64,000 nt of DNA from Paracoccus limosus (GCF_009711185.1 NZ_WMIF01000003.1:124001-188000); one strand, 5' to 3'. Counted from the stretch's first letter, positions 8,349 through 17,445 are shown. The notes: a model not told the origin generated them from the sequence alone. Program-made: numbers and translations.

Positions 8349-10673
8349 GTGAACAGCCCCGCATTTCGCCAGCACAGCAGCCATTGGGGCGCCTTTCAGG
8401 CGCGTCCGCAGCCTCGCGGCGGGCTGGAGATCCGGCCCTTTGATCAGGATCCGGCGCCCTCGCCCCTCTTGGGCAATATCCCGGCATCGCTGGACCATCC
8501 CGCGCGGCTAGGCCGGCCCCTGGTGCGCAAGGGCTGGTTGCAGGACGGCCCCGGCCCCGATCCCCGGCGCGGCCACGACAGCTATGTCGAGATGGATTGG
8601 GACAGCGCGCTGGATCTGGCCGGACGCGAGCTGCGCCGGCTGGGCGCCGGGCCCGAGCAGCCGCTGGCAGGGCCGCTGCCCGGCACACGGGTCTTTGGCG
8701 GCTCTTATGGCTGGGCTTCGGCCGGGCGGTTCCACCATGCGCAAAGCCAGCTGCACCGCTTTCTGAACTGCGCCTTTGGCGGCTATGTCTCCAGCGTGGA
8801 CACCTATTCCACGGCGGCGGGCTCGGTGATCCTGTCGCTGGTCTGGGGCGAGGCGTTCCGGATGACGCGCGATCACCCCTATCTGCAAGAACTGGCCGAG
8901 GATACCGAGCTGCTGATCAGCTTTGGCGGGTTGCCGCTGCGCAATACCGCCGTCAGCGGCGGCGGCAACTCCCAGCATTCGGTCGCACAGGCGCTGGATC
9001 GGGCGGCGGCGCGCGGCTGCGGTTTCGTCTCGGTCAGCCCGCTGGGCGATGACATGGCGGCGCTGCCCAATGGCGACTGGCTGGCGCCGCGTCCGGGCAG
9101 CGACACCGCGCTGATGCTGGGCATGGCATGGCATCTGCAGGACAAGGGGCTGGCCGACCGCGCCTATCTGCAACGCTATACCAGCGGCTATGACCGCTTT
9201 CTGGCCTATCTGACCGGCGCCTCGGACGGGGTGGCCAAGACGCCGGACTGGGCGGCGGCGATCTGCGATGTGCCGGCCGCGCGCATCGTGGCGCTGGCCG
9301 AACGCGCCTCCCGCGTCCGCACGATGATCAATGTCACCTATTCGCTGCAACGCGCCGAGCATGGCGAACAGCCGGTGTGGATGGCGCTGACGCTGGCGGC
9401 GATGCTGGGCCGGGGCCAATTGCCCGGCGCGGGGTTCTGCTATGGGCTGGGCTCGATCGGCAATATCGGCAAGGCGCCGATGGACCTGCCGCTGCCGACG
9501 CTGCCGCAGGGCCAGAACCGCGTGCCGGATTTCATCCCGGTCGCCCGTATCTCGGACCTGCTGCTGAACCCCGGCGCGCCTTTCACCTATCGCGGCCAGA
9601 CGCATCACTATGCCGATATCCGGCTGGTCTATTGGGCCGGCGGCAATCCGTTCCACCATCATCAGGACCTGACGCGGCTGGCAAAGGCCTTTGCCCGCCC
9701 CGAGACGGTGATCGTGCATGACAGCGTCGGCACCGCCAGCGCCGCCCATGCCGATATCATCTTTCCCGCCACGATCAGCGCCGAGCGCGAGGATATCGGC
9801 GCTTCGGGCAACGACCCCTTCCTGATCGCCATGCAGCCGCTGGCCGCGCCAAGGGGAGAGGCGCGCGACGATTACGCGATCCTGTCGGCACTGGCGCAGC
9901 GCATCGGCTGCGAGGCCGCCTTTACCGAGGGGCTGGACGCCGCCGGCTGGTTGCACAGGCTCTATGGCCATGCGCAGGCCACGCTGGCGCGGCGCGGCAT
10001 CCCCACCCCCGATTACGAGGCATTCCGTCAGGGCATGGTGCTGCCCCTGCCGCTGCGCGAGGCCGAGGGGCTCTTGCGCCGCTTTCACCGCGACCCGCAG
10101 GCGCATCCGCTGGCCACGCCCTCGGGGAGGATCGAGATCTGGTCCAATACCGCTGCCGCCGCCGGCCTGCCCGGACATCCGGCATGGCTGCCGGGGCAGG
10201 AATGGCTGGGCGCAGCCGGGGCGGCGCAACACCCGTTCCAGCTGATCGCCAACCAGCCGGCGACGCGCCTGCACAGCCAGCTGGATTTCGGCGCGACCAG
10301 CATGGCCGCGAAACAGGACGGGCGCGAGGTGGCGCGGCTGAACTCAGACGATGCCGTCCGTCTGGGCATCGCATCCGGCGATGTCATCCGCATCTGGAAC
10401 GGGCGCGGCGCGCTGCTGGCGGCGGCGGCGCTGTCGCCCGCGATCCGCCCCGGCGTGGTGCAGCTGCCGACCGGGGCCTGGCATGCGCCGGTCGATCTGC
10501 CCGGGTTGGGCTGGGTCTGCGTCAACGGCAATCCCAATGCGGTCACCTCGGACCGGCCCGCCTCGGGGCTAAGTCAGGGCTGCACCGGCCAGCTGGCGCT
10601 GGTGTCGGTCGAAAAGCTGGCGGGCGAGGCACCGGCCCCGGTGCCGCATCACCACATCCTGCCCCGGCCCTGA
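8349..10673 (+). CDS. Molybdopterin (bis-MGD) S/N-oxide reductase, BisC-like
   Basis: A 774-residue enzyme of the DMSO-reductase family, close to the BisC/TorZ length. The GTG at 8349 is preferred because AAAGGA lies 8 bp upstream and the protein then begins in the typical HSSHWGAFQA region; the longer frame upstream is non-homologous. Active-site landmarks are VRKGWL, GGSYGWASAGRFHHAQSQLH and TYSTAAGS, whose Ser aligns with the molybdenum ligand of DMSO reductase (DYST in the family). Further motifs are WAGGNPFHHHQDL and a C-terminal molydopterin-binding domain (about 640-760). There is no Tat signal and no Fe-S cluster motif, so it is cytoplasmic like BisC, reducing biotin sulfoxide, methionine sulfoxide or other S/N-oxides. 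The neighbours give no electron donor. Confidence 0.85.
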   Translation: MNSPAFRQHSSHWGAFQARPQPRGGLEIRPFDQDPAPSPLLGNIPASLDHPARLGRPLVRKGWLQDGPGPDPRRGHDSYVEMDWDSALDLAGRELRRLGAGPEQPLAGPLPGTRVFGGSYGWASAGRFHHAQSQLHRFLNCAFGGYVSSVDTYSTAAGSVILSLVWGEAFRMTRDHPYLQELAEDTELLISFGGLPLRNTAVSGGGNSQHSVAQALDRAAARGCGFVSVSPLGDDMAALPNGDWLAPRPGSDTALMLGMAWHLQDKGLADRAYLQRYTSGYDRFLAYLTGASDGVAKTPDWAAAICDVPAARIVALAERASRVRTMINVTYSLQRAEHGEQPVWMALTLAAMLGRGQLPGAGFCYGLGSIGNIGKAPMDLPLPTLPQGQNRVPDFIPVARISDLLLNPGAPFTYRGQTHHYADIRLVYWAGGNPFHHHQDLTRLAKAFARPETVIVHDSVGTASAAHADIIFPATISAEREDIGASGNDPFLIAMQPLAAPRGEARDDYAILSALAQRIGCEAAFTEGLDAAGWLHRLYGHAQATLARRGIPTPDYEAFRQGMVLPLPLREAEGLLRRFHRDPQAHPLATPSGRIEIWSNTAAAAGLPGHPAWLPGQEWLGAAGAAQHPFQLIANQPATRLHSQLDFGATSMAAKQDGREVARLNSDDAVRLGIASGDVIRIWNGRGALLAAAALSPAIRPGVVQLPTGAWHAPVDLPGLGWVCVNGNPNAVTSDRPASGLSQGCTGQLALVSVEKLAGEAPAPVPHHHILPRP

Positions 10674-10697
10674 CGCCGGGCGCAGGCGGGTCGGGGC

Positions 10698-12218
10698 CTA
10701 ATGCCCGGTCCCGCCCGCGTCGCGGTAATGGGCCAGCGCCACAAAGACCCCCACCGCCAGCGCACCGATCAGTGCGGCGGCGGTGGCCAGCAGCACCGAA
10801 TGCGTGGCGCTGAAGGCGGCTCTGGCCGCCGCGATCACCGCCGCGCCCGGACCGTCCGGCAGTTGCTGCGCCACCAGATAGCTGTCACCGATCGAGCGTG
10901 CGGCCTGCGCCGCCAGATCCGGCGCCAGACCCTGCGGCGCGGTAAAATGCCGGCCAAAGACCCCCGACATGAACACACCGAACAGGGTGATGCCCAGTCC
11001 GGTGCCCAGCTCATAGCCGGTCGCCTCCAGCGACCCGGCCGCGCCGCCCTTGCTGGCCTCGACCGAGCCCATGATCGCGATCGAAGAGGCGGTCAGCCCG
11101 ATGCTGAGCGCCAGCCCCAGCACCGCCAGCAGCGCCGCGACCAGCAGCCCCGCCTCGTGGAAATCGCGCCGCGCCAGCCCGGCCAGCGCCATGGCCGCCG
11201 CCGCCAGCGACAGGCTGGCCACCAGCCGCAGGCCGAACCGCCCCGACAGCCAGCCGGCAACCGGCCCGCCCAAGGCGGCAGCGGCCATGATCGGCACCAT
11301 GAAGATCCCGGCCTGCAGGGGCGACTTGCCCAGCACATATTGCAGCTCTTGCGCCAGCGTCAGCTCGACCCCGGCCAGCGCGCCGGTGACCACCACCGCC
11401 ATGATCATGCCCGCGACGATGGCCGGGTGCGAAAACAGCGTCAGGTCCAGCATCGGCTCGGCCCCGGCAAGCTGCTTGCGGGCAAACAGCGCCAGCAATG
11501 CCAGCCCCAGAACGAGAACCAGCGCCACCACCGCCAGCGGTTGCCGGGCGCCGAATCCCGCCTTGATCGCATAGACGATCGCGATCATGCCAAGGATCAG
11601 CAGCAGCGCCTGACCAAAGGCCCAGCCGCCCGGCGTGACCGCCTCGCGCCGGGGTAAAAGCAGCCAGCAGGCCGGGATCACCACCAGCATCACCGGCAGG
11701 TTGATGAGAAACACCGAGCCCCACCAGAACCGCTCAAGCAGCGCGCCGCCGATCAGTGGGCCGATGGCCGCCCCCGTCGCGCCGACCGTGCCCCACAGGC
11801 CCAAAGCCATACCGCGTTCGCGGTCGTCCTCGAAGGTGCGGCGGATGATCCCCAGCACGCAGGGCAGGATCATCGAGCCGCCCAGCGCCAGCAGCATCCG
11901 CGCCGCGATCAGCAGGGACGCGTTCGGCGCAAAGGCCGCCAACGTCGAGGCGATGCCAAAGATCGACAGCCCCGCCAGCAGGATCCAGCGGTTGCCGACC
12001 CGGTCGGCCAGCGTGCCCATTGGCACCAGCAGCCCCGCCATCAGCAGCGGATAGATGTCGATGATCCACAGCACCTCGTTGCTCGTGGCGGCCAGCGCCT
12101 GCGTCAGCCGGGGCACCGCCACATGCAGGATGGTCATGTCCAGCACCACCGGCGTAAAGGCCAGCATGACCGCCACCAGCACCAGCCAGCGTTTCGGATC
12201 GGGTTGTCGCGTCGGCAC
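10698..12218 (-). CDS. MFS drug exporter, DHA2 (14-TM, SmvA/QacA-like)
   Basis: A 506-residue inner-membrane antiporter. The start is GTG 12218 (ribosome-binding site AGGTGG); the longer frame to 13052 runs across the divergent tetR. Motif C-like and A-like elements are present: LDMTILHVAVPRLTQAL in TM1, GTLADRVGNRWILL in loop 2-3, and GTVGATGAAIGPLIGG in TM5. About 14 hydrophobic segments can be counted, as in DHA2 exporters for quaternary ammonium compounds and dyes. It is transcribed divergently from a TetR gene across a shared palindrome, so it is probably repressed by that regulator and induced by its substrates. Confidence 0.9.
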   Translation of the reverse strand: MPTRQPDPKRWLVLVAVMLAFTPVVLDMTILHVAVPRLTQALAATSNEVLWIIDIYPLLMAGLLVPMGTLADRVGNRWILLAGLSIFGIASTLAAFAPNASLLIAARMLLALGGSMILPCVLGIIRRTFEDDRERGMALGLWGTVGATGAAIGPLIGGALLERFWWGSVFLINLPVMLVVIPACWLLLPRREAVTPGGWAFGQALLLILGMIAIVYAIKAGFGARQPLAVVALVLVLGLALLALFARKQLAGAEPMLDLTLFSHPAIVAGMIMAVVVTGALAGVELTLAQELQYVLGKSPLQAGIFMVPIMAAAALGGPVAGWLSGRFGLRLVASLSLAAAAMALAGLARRDFHEAGLLVAALLAVLGLALSIGLTASSIAIMGSVEASKGGAAGSLEATGYELGTGLGITLFGVFMSGVFGRHFTAPQGLAPDLAAQAARSIGDSYLVAQQLPDGPGAAVIAAARAAFSATHSVLLATAAALIGALAVGVFVALAHYRDAGGTGH

Positions 12219-12252
12219 GGTCCACCTGAGAATCTGTTGTGTCTGCCGATAT

Positions 12253-12272
12253 AAATACATACGTATGGATTT
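12253..12272. promoter_or_regulatory. TetR-type operator between exporter and regulator
   Basis: AAATACATACGTATGGATTT is a 20-bp inverted repeat with one mismatched pair, with a perfect 10-bp core CATACGTATG at 12258-12267. It lies 34 bp before the exporter GTG and 30 bp before the tetR ATG, placed to control both genes. Confidence 0.7.
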
Positions 12273-12302
12273 CAACGATCCATTGGGCAGACAGGGGCGC
12301 GG

Positions 12303-12890
12303 ATGGGCAGGAAACCGACGATCAGCCGCGACCGGCTCTTGGATGTGGCCGAGGACATCGTGCGTCAGGGCGGCGCTGCGGCGCTGACCATCGGCGCGCT
12401 GGCGCAGGCGGCGGGGATCTCCAAGGGCGGGGTGCAATATTCCTTTGCCTCGCGCGAGGCGCTGGTGCAGGCGCTGATCGCGCGCTGGACCACCCAGTTC
12501 GACGCCGTGCTGGAACCGCAGGACGCCGCCGATCCGGTCGGCTTTGCCCGGCGCTACATCGCCGCAACCCGCGCCTCGCAACCGGCGCTGAACGCCAAGA
12601 TGGCGGGGCTGATGATCGGCTATCTTGAGGATCCGGCCAACCTGCACGAGATCCGCGAATGGTATCGCGGCATCTTTGCCCGGCTGTCGGGCAACTCGGG
12701 CGCGGCGCAGGCGGCACGGGTGGCCTTTCTGGCCGTCGAGGGCCTGTTCCTGATGCGAATCAATGGCATCGACGAAAGCGGAGCATGGGGCGGCTTTCTG
12801 GACGATGTCGAGGCCGTGCTGGACCGGCTGGCAGAACCGGCCCCCGCCGTCGGTCCGGTAGCACCGGACGACCGCGCCGAGGCCGGATAG
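12303..12890 (+). CDS. TetR-family repressor of the adjacent MFS exporter
   Basis: A 195-residue regulator. The N-terminal TetR helix-turn-helix spans about residues 8-55 (LTIGALAQAAGISKGGVQYSFASREALVQALI), where the usual YHHF/YRHF recognition motif is YSFASRE, followed by a helical ligand-binding domain. It faces away from the DHA2 exporter and shares a perfect-core palindrome with it, the standard arrangement of a local efflux repressor. The ligand is unknown. Confidence 0.92.
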   Translation: MGRKPTISRDRLLDVAEDIVRQGGAAALTIGALAQAAGISKGGVQYSFASREALVQALIARWTTQFDAVLEPQDAADPVGFARRYIAATRASQPALNAKMAGLMIGYLEDPANLHEIREWYRGIFARLSGNSGAAQAARVAFLAVEGLFLMRINGIDESGAWGGFLDDVEAVLDRLAEPAPAVGPVAPDDRAEAG

Positions 12891-12976
12891 ACCCCGCCCC
12901 GGTGATGCCGACGCGCGTAAGCCAACACCGCATCGTAAGGGCCGGGCGACATGGCCCGCCCCTCCTGACAAACTGC

Positions 12977-13007
12977 GGCCCCCGAGGGGGGAGGAACCCC
13001 GGGGGCC
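12977..13007 (-). terminator. Hairpin between convergent tetR and the TfdB-like gene
   Basis: GGCCCCCG (12977-12984) pairs with CGGGGGCC (13000-13007). On the minus strand it is followed by GCAGTTTG. It is a plausible end for the minus-strand unit, and the remainder of 12891-13102 shows no coding signal. Confidence 0.4.
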
Positions 13008-13102
13008 GGTTGCCGGCTGGCGGGGGCCACCCGCCGCCCGGGTCACTCGCAAGGCAGCGCAGGGCCTTGGGCGATCAGGGCGACCAGCCCGTCAGACGGC
13101 GC

Positions 13103-14860
13103 TCACCGCGCAAGGACCGCCTTCAGCACCCGCGCCAGTTCGACCTGCGGAGCGGCGCTCTTGGTGGTGGCACGCCAGGCAATATGGTGGTCGGGACGCA
13201 CCAACAGGCAGCCATCGTCGCGGATTTCGGAAAGTCGGGCCCATTCGCCGCTGTGATCGACATAGGTCTGGCGCGGACCGATGACATGGGTGGCGATCTC
13301 GATGCCCAGCTCGGCCGCCAGCGCCTCGGCCGCCTGCGCCCAATCCTCGCCGCCAAGTCCGGTCAGCAAGGTAAAGCGCCCGTGCCCGCACAGATCAAGG
13401 GTCGAGACCTCGGCCCCGTTGTCATGGCGGTAAAGCCATGCATGCGGCAGGCGCGCACCGGGCCAGGTGGTGGGCTGGTAATGCAGATCGGCGTCCAGCT
13501 CGAATGCGGGCTCGATCTGGCCATCCGTCACCACCGCATCCGAGCGGTAACGCTGGTTCATCTCGACCCCATGGGCATCGAATTCGTATTTCTTGAAGGC
13601 GATGGCCTTGCGGATCGCATCGCGCTGCGCCTCGGCCTCGGGGGTGCCCTGGGTGCGGGCCTGCAGGTTCGTCTGCATCTGCTCGGGGCTCACGCCCTCG
13701 GTCATGCCCAATGCGGCAAAGATCGGGCCGGTCTCGGCAATCGACTGGTTGGCGCGGGTGACGATCTGCTTGGCGACCGGGGCGCGCTCGGCGTCATAGC
13801 TGTCCAGCAGCCGCTCGCCCGCCTGCCCCTTCAGCACCATGGCCAGTTTCCACGCAAGGTTGAACGCATCCTGGATCGAGGTGTTCGAGCCCAGCCCGTT
13901 CGACGGCGGATGGCGGTGGATCGCATCGCCCATGCAGAACACCCGGCCCTGCGCCGTCTTGGTGGCGTAGAAATTATTCACGGTCCAGGTGTTGGCCGAG
14001 ATCAGCTCGATTTCCAGATCGGGGTCGCCGACCAGCTGGCGGGCAACGCTGGTGGCGAATTCGGGCGTGACGTCGGGCGCGGGCTGGTTGATGTCATAGC
14101 CCCAGACGATCAGCCATTCGTTCCACGGCCGCACCATGCGCACCAGACCCATGCCGATGCCGCCGACATCGGCGCCGGGCTGCATCACCCAGTAAAGCAC
14201 CGAAGGCCGGTGCGCGACATAGCGCGACAGATCGGCGCGGAAATAGATGTTCATCGAGCCGCCGACGCCCATCTTGCCCTCGAAGGGCAGGCCGGCATGT
14301 TCGGCGACCAGCGACTTGCCGCCATCGGCGCCGATCAGGTATTTCGAGCGGATGGTGATTTCCTTGCCCGACAGCCGGTCGCGGCAGGTGGTGGTCACGC
14401 CCTCGGCGTCCTGCACATGGCTGAGGTATTCGGTGCTCATCCGCGCCTGCGTGCCGCGCTGGCAGGCGGTCTTGAACAGCAGCGGCTCCATGAAGGTCTG
14501 CGGCAGGTCGTTCATCAGCGTGGGCGAGGACATCAGATGCTCGGCCTTGGACAGCGGATGGTTGCCCCAGGCCTTCATCCGGCCGATTTCCTCGCCGGCA
14601 AGGCTTTCGCAGAACACGTTCTCGCCCATCAGGTCCTGATGCGCGGCGAACATATAGGCCTCGTCCTCGACCTCGCGACCCAGATCGCGCAGCACCTCCA
14701 TGGTGCGCTGGTTGGTGATATGGGCGCGCGGGGTATTGGCCAGCCAGCGATAGCGGTTCACCGCCATATTGGCGATGCCATAGCTGGACAGCAGCGCCGC
14801 CGTGGCCGAACCGGCGGGGCCGGTGCCGATGATCAGCACGTCGGTGGTGATGTCAGTCAT
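13103..14860 (-). CDS. TfdB-like FAD-dependent aromatic hydroxylase (phenol/resorcinol type)
   Basis: A 585-residue class A flavoprotein monooxygenase. It has the dinucleotide motif GTGPAGSATAALL (about 12-24), the TfdB hallmark TPRAHITNQRTMEVLRDLG, the DG motif YLIGADGGKSLV, the GD motif CMGDAIHRHPPSNGLGSNT and a C-terminal thioredoxin-like domain. The start ATG 14860 follows GGGAGGAACC; upstream codons of the same frame are not homologous. Family members ortho-hydroxylate phenols with NADPH and O2; chlorophenol and resorcinol hydroxylases both belong here. It is cotranscribed with maleylacetate reductase 61 bp upstream, which favours resorcinol-to-hydroxyquinol conversion over chlorophenol chemistry. 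The enzyme is cytosolic. Confidence 0.88.
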   Translation of the reverse strand: MTDITTDVLIIGTGPAGSATAALLSSYGIANMAVNRYRWLANTPRAHITNQRTMEVLRDLGREVEDEAYMFAAHQDLMGENVFCESLAGEEIGRMKAWGNHPLSKAEHLMSSPTLMNDLPQTFMEPLLFKTACQRGTQARMSTEYLSHVQDAEGVTTTCRDRLSGKEITIRSKYLIGADGGKSLVAEHAGLPFEGKMGVGGSMNIYFRADLSRYVAHRPSVLYWVMQPGADVGGIGMGLVRMVRPWNEWLIVWGYDINQPAPDVTPEFATSVARQLVGDPDLEIELISANTWTVNNFYATKTAQGRVFCMGDAIHRHPPSNGLGSNTSIQDAFNLAWKLAMVLKGQAGERLLDSYDAERAPVAKQIVTRANQSIAETGPIFAALGMTEGVSPEQMQTNLQARTQGTPEAEAQRDAIRKAIAFKKYEFDAHGVEMNQRYRSDAVVTDGQIEPAFELDADLHYQPTTWPGARLPHAWLYRHDNGAEVSTLDLCGHGRFTLLTGLGGEDWAQAAEALAAELGIEIATHVIGPRQTYVDHSGEWARLSEIRDDGCLLVRPDHHIAWRATTKSAAPQVELARVLKAVLAR

Positions 14861-14921
14861 GCAGGTTCCTCCCAGAATGGTGCTCGGCGCGGACCTCCCC
14901 GTCCGCGCCGAGGAGACAAGG

Positions 14922-15995
14922 TCAGGCGGCAGGCGCCTCTCCGGCCCATGCGGCCTGCAACAGGCTGCGGATGCCGTCGCGCGTGACCGGGCGCGGGTTC
15001 CAATAGGGGTTGGCCGAGGCCAGATCGGCGGCACGGTCCAGATCGCTTTCTTTCAGGCCCAGATCGCGCAGCGCCAGCGGCGCGCCGGCATCGCGGGCGA
15101 AATGCCACAGGCCCAGCCCCGGATCGCCGCCGCCGAACAATTCGCTGACCGGAGCCAGCAGATCGGGCACCGCCGCCGCGTTATAGGCGATGGCATGAGG
15201 CAGGATCACGGCATGGGTTTCGGCATGGGGCAGATCGAAACTGCCGCCCAGCGTGTGGCAAAGCTTGTGGTGCAGCGCCATGCCGACCTGCCCCAGAACC
15301 GTGCCGCACAGCCACGCGCCATAAAGCGTCTGGCCGCGCGCCGACACGTCGCCGGGTTCGGCCATCACGCCGGGCAAGCTGTCACGAAAGGCGCGCAGCC
15401 CCTCGACCGCCATCAGCGACGACAGCGGCGAGCGGTCGCGCGCATAAAGCCCCTCGGCCGCATGGGCCATGGCGTTAAGGGCCGAAGTCACGGTCATACC
15501 CACCGGCAGGCTGGCGACCAGCTCGGCATCGTAAAGGATCACCTCGGGCTGGACGGCCGGGCTGGTCAGCGTGGTCTTTACGCCATTCTCGGTCTGGCCC
15601 AGAATCCCCGTCGCCTCCGAGCCGGCATAGGTCGTCGGCACCACGATCTGCGGCAGGTCGGTGCGCAGCGCGATGGCCTTGCCCAGCCCGGTGGTCGAGC
15701 CGCCGCCGACCGCGACCAGCACATCCGCGCCCAGCTCGCGCGCCCGCGCCGTCGCCTGCTCCGAAATATCGACCGGCGTGTGCATCGCCGCGCCGGTAAA
15801 GCGGCCCACGGCCAGATCGCCGCAGATCGCTGCGAATTCATCGGCCATCGCGGCCTGCTGCGGCGTGGTCAGGATCAGCGCGCGACGGGCGCCAAGCGCC
15901 TCGATCTCTTCGGCGACCGCCTTGCGGATGCCGGCGCCGAAACGCACGCGGACCGCGGCACTGCGCGCCGTGAACTCATCGCGGTAAAAAGACAT
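14922..15995 (-). CDS. Maleylacetate reductase
   Basis: A 357-residue member of the iron-type alcohol dehydrogenase superfamily in the MacA/GraC branch: NAD-binding VGGGSTTGLGKAIA (about 90-103), PTTYAGSEATGILG, and the MAR hallmark HHKLCHTLGGSFDLPHAETH. It reduces maleylacetate to 3-oxoadipate with NAD(P)H, the last step of the hydroxyquinol pathway before the beta-ketoadipate route. It is first in a two-gene unit with the TfdB-like hydroxylase and divergent from lysR. A T-N11-A box lies 75 bp upstream of its ATG. The start is preceded by AAGGAGGGG. Confidence 0.95.
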   Translation of the reverse strand: MSFYRDEFTARSAAVRVRFGAGIRKAVAEEIEALGARRALILTTPQQAAMADEFAAICGDLAVGRFTGAAMHTPVDISEQATARARELGADVLVAVGGGSTTGLGKAIALRTDLPQIVVPTTYAGSEATGILGQTENGVKTTLTSPAVQPEVILYDAELVASLPVGMTVTSALNAMAHAAEGLYARDRSPLSSLMAVEGLRAFRDSLPGVMAEPGDVSARGQTLYGAWLCGTVLGQVGMALHHKLCHTLGGSFDLPHAETHAVILPHAIAYNAAAVPDLLAPVSELFGGGDPGLGLWHFARDAGAPLALRDLGLKESDLDRAADLASANPYWNPRPVTRDGIRSLLQAAWAGEAPAA

Positions 15996-16070
15996 GGTCT
16001 TCCCCTCCTTGCCTGGAACTGACTTTATCGCCATCCAACAGAAATATTGATCGGAAGCGCGCGCTGTAAT

Positions 16071-16085
16071 ATAGCCTTTCGGTAT
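16071..16085. promoter_or_regulatory. LysR-type box 1 (maleylacetate reductase / lysR intergenic)
   Basis: ATAGCCTTTCGGTAT fits ATA-N-C-N5-G-N-TAT and contains T-N11-A. It overlaps the first two bases of the lysR ATG (16084) and is 75 bp upstream of the maleylacetate reductase start, a classic divergent autoregulatory position. Confidence 0.65.
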
Positions 16086-17034
16086 GAAACTCGACAGCGA
16101 GCACCTTGAGATTCTGGCAGCCATCGTCGAACACGGCGGGCTGACCGAGGGCGCCGAGGCCATGGGCAAGTCGCAGCCCTCGGTCTCGCGCTCGATGGCC
16201 TTGCTTGAGGCGCGCATCGGCCTGCCGCTGTTCGAGCCGGGCCGCCGCCCGCTGCGCCCGACCGAGCTGGGCGCCAGTCTTGCGCGGCTGGGCAGCCGCA
16301 TCCGCCACGCCAGCCAAGAGGCCAGCCTGCTGGTGCAACGCTATCGTCAGGGGCTGGCGGGGCGGTTGCGGGTCGGCGGCTCGCCGATCTTCATGGATGG
16401 CGTCGTCGCCTCGATGATCGCCGAATTCCAGTCGCGCCATGCCGATGTGCAGATCGACCAGTCCTATGGCTATCTCGACCAGCTGGAAGCCGGGCTGCGC
16501 AACGGCGGGCTGGATGCGGCGATCCTGCCGCTGCATCCCGGACAGGTGCCCGAGGATCTGGAATTCACCCCGCTGCTGGCCGGCAATAATGTCATCGCCT
16601 GCCGCGCCGGCCATCCGCTGACCCGAACCAAGGGCATCACGCTGAATCATATCGCGCCCTATGCGTGGATCGCGCCGCCGACCAACAGCCCGCTTTACCG
16701 CGACCTGCAGCGGGCACTGAAATCCATCGGTCAGGATGATTTCCGGGTGAATTTCTCGGGCGGGACGCTGGCCTCGATCCAGTCGGTGCTGGCGGGATCG
16801 GATGCGCTGACGGTGCTGCCCTATTCGGTGGTGTTCCTGTCGCGGCGCACCATCCCGCTGGCGGCCCTGCCGCTGAAGATCGACCATGCCGCGCGCCAGC
16901 TGGGCATCCTGCGCGTGCTGGACCGGCAATTGCCGCCGGCAGTGCGGCAGCTGACCGGCTTTCTGCTGGGCGAATGCCAGCGGCTTCAGGCCAGAATGGA
17001 CCATGAACAGCAGATCACCCGGCGACGCGGCTGA
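16084..17034 (+). CDS. LysR-family activator of the hydroxyquinol genes
   Basis: A 316-residue LTTR. The winged HTH spans about residues 1-62 (LEILAAIVEHGGLTEGAEAMGKSQPSVSRSMALLEARIG), followed by the linker helix and a two-lobe PBP2 effector domain (about 92-300). It is divergent from maleylacetate reductase with a shared T-N11-A palindrome across its own start codon, so it is expected to repress itself and activate catabolism when an aromatic or ring-cleavage ligand is bound. It resembles the second LysR of this island (35507-36460), including GRRPL after the HTH and SVVFLSRRTIPL matched by SVVFALRDSSRI, so the two are probably paralogues. Confidence 0.92.
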   Translation: MKLDSEHLEILAAIVEHGGLTEGAEAMGKSQPSVSRSMALLEARIGLPLFEPGRRPLRPTELGASLARLGSRIRHASQEASLLVQRYRQGLAGRLRVGGSPIFMDGVVASMIAEFQSRHADVQIDQSYGYLDQLEAGLRNGGLDAAILPLHPGQVPEDLEFTPLLAGNNVIACRAGHPLTRTKGITLNHIAPYAWIAPPTNSPLYRDLQRALKSIGQDDFRVNFSGGTLASIQSVLAGSDALTVLPYSVVFLSRRTIPLAALPLKIDHAARQLGILRVLDRQLPPAVRQLTGFLLGECQRLQARMDHEQQITRRRG

Positions 17035-17103
17035 AGCCGTGGCCGGTCCCGGTTGCGCCTGCCCCCGCGTGCCCGATTGCGACACCCCCTGCCACGGCGC
17101 CGG

Positions 17104-17436
17104 TCATTTCAGCGCCACATAGGTCGCCGAATCCAGCTGCGCGATCCTGACCGCCACGCTGAGACCGCTGCACGCGGCCAGCATGTCGCGCATGGTTTCC
17201 CCGACCCCCTCCAGCCGTTCGCGCGTGCGCGAGGGGCGCGGCATGATATGCAGCTCGGCATTGATCCCCGGCTGGTCGGGCAGCGCCAGCACCGGCACCA
17301 CCGCCAGCTGGCAGGCGTCGGGCGTGACTTCCAGCTGCTCGCACAAGACCTGCCGCAGGTCCGGCAACAGGGCCGAAAGCCCGGCCCGCGCCTCGTCATA
17401 GCGGCTGTCGTCGACATAAAGCTTCAGGTTGGGCAT
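17104..17436 (-). CDS. Tautomerase-superfamily protein (putative hydroxymuconate tautomerase)
   Basis: A 110-residue protein starting M-P-N-L; Pro2, exposed after Met removal, is the catalytic base of the 4-OT/CHMI/MIF superfamily. Its length is near CHMI or MIF (about 115-125) rather than 4-OT (about 62). The beta-alpha-beta pattern fits: a first strand PNLKLYVDD, a long helix, then a central strand and a second repeat around AELHIMPRPSR. It begins 9 bp after hydroxyquinol 1,2-dioxygenase. The dioxygenase product 3-hydroxy-cis,cis-muconate is the enol of maleylacetate, so an enol-keto tautomerase would sit exactly between dioxygenase and reductase. That role is inferred from position. Confidence 0.7.
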   Translation of the reverse strand: MPNLKLYVDDSRYDEARAGLSALLPDLRQVLCEQLEVTPDACQLAVVPVLALPDQPGINAELHIMPRPSRTRERLEGVGETMRDMLAACSGLSVAVRIAQLDSATYVALK

Positions 17437-17445
17437 CGGGGCACC

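Noticed and set aside
8508..10274. 588-codon open frame antisense to the molybdoenzyme
   Set aside because: It is an Arg/Gln-rich shadow of a well-supported gene on the opposite strand.
13103..14860. Chlorophenol (2,4-D) degradation, suggested by TfdB similarity
   Set aside because: No chlorocatechol dioxygenase, chloromuconate cycloisomerase or dienelactone hydrolase is present; the linked genes fit hydroxyquinol instead.
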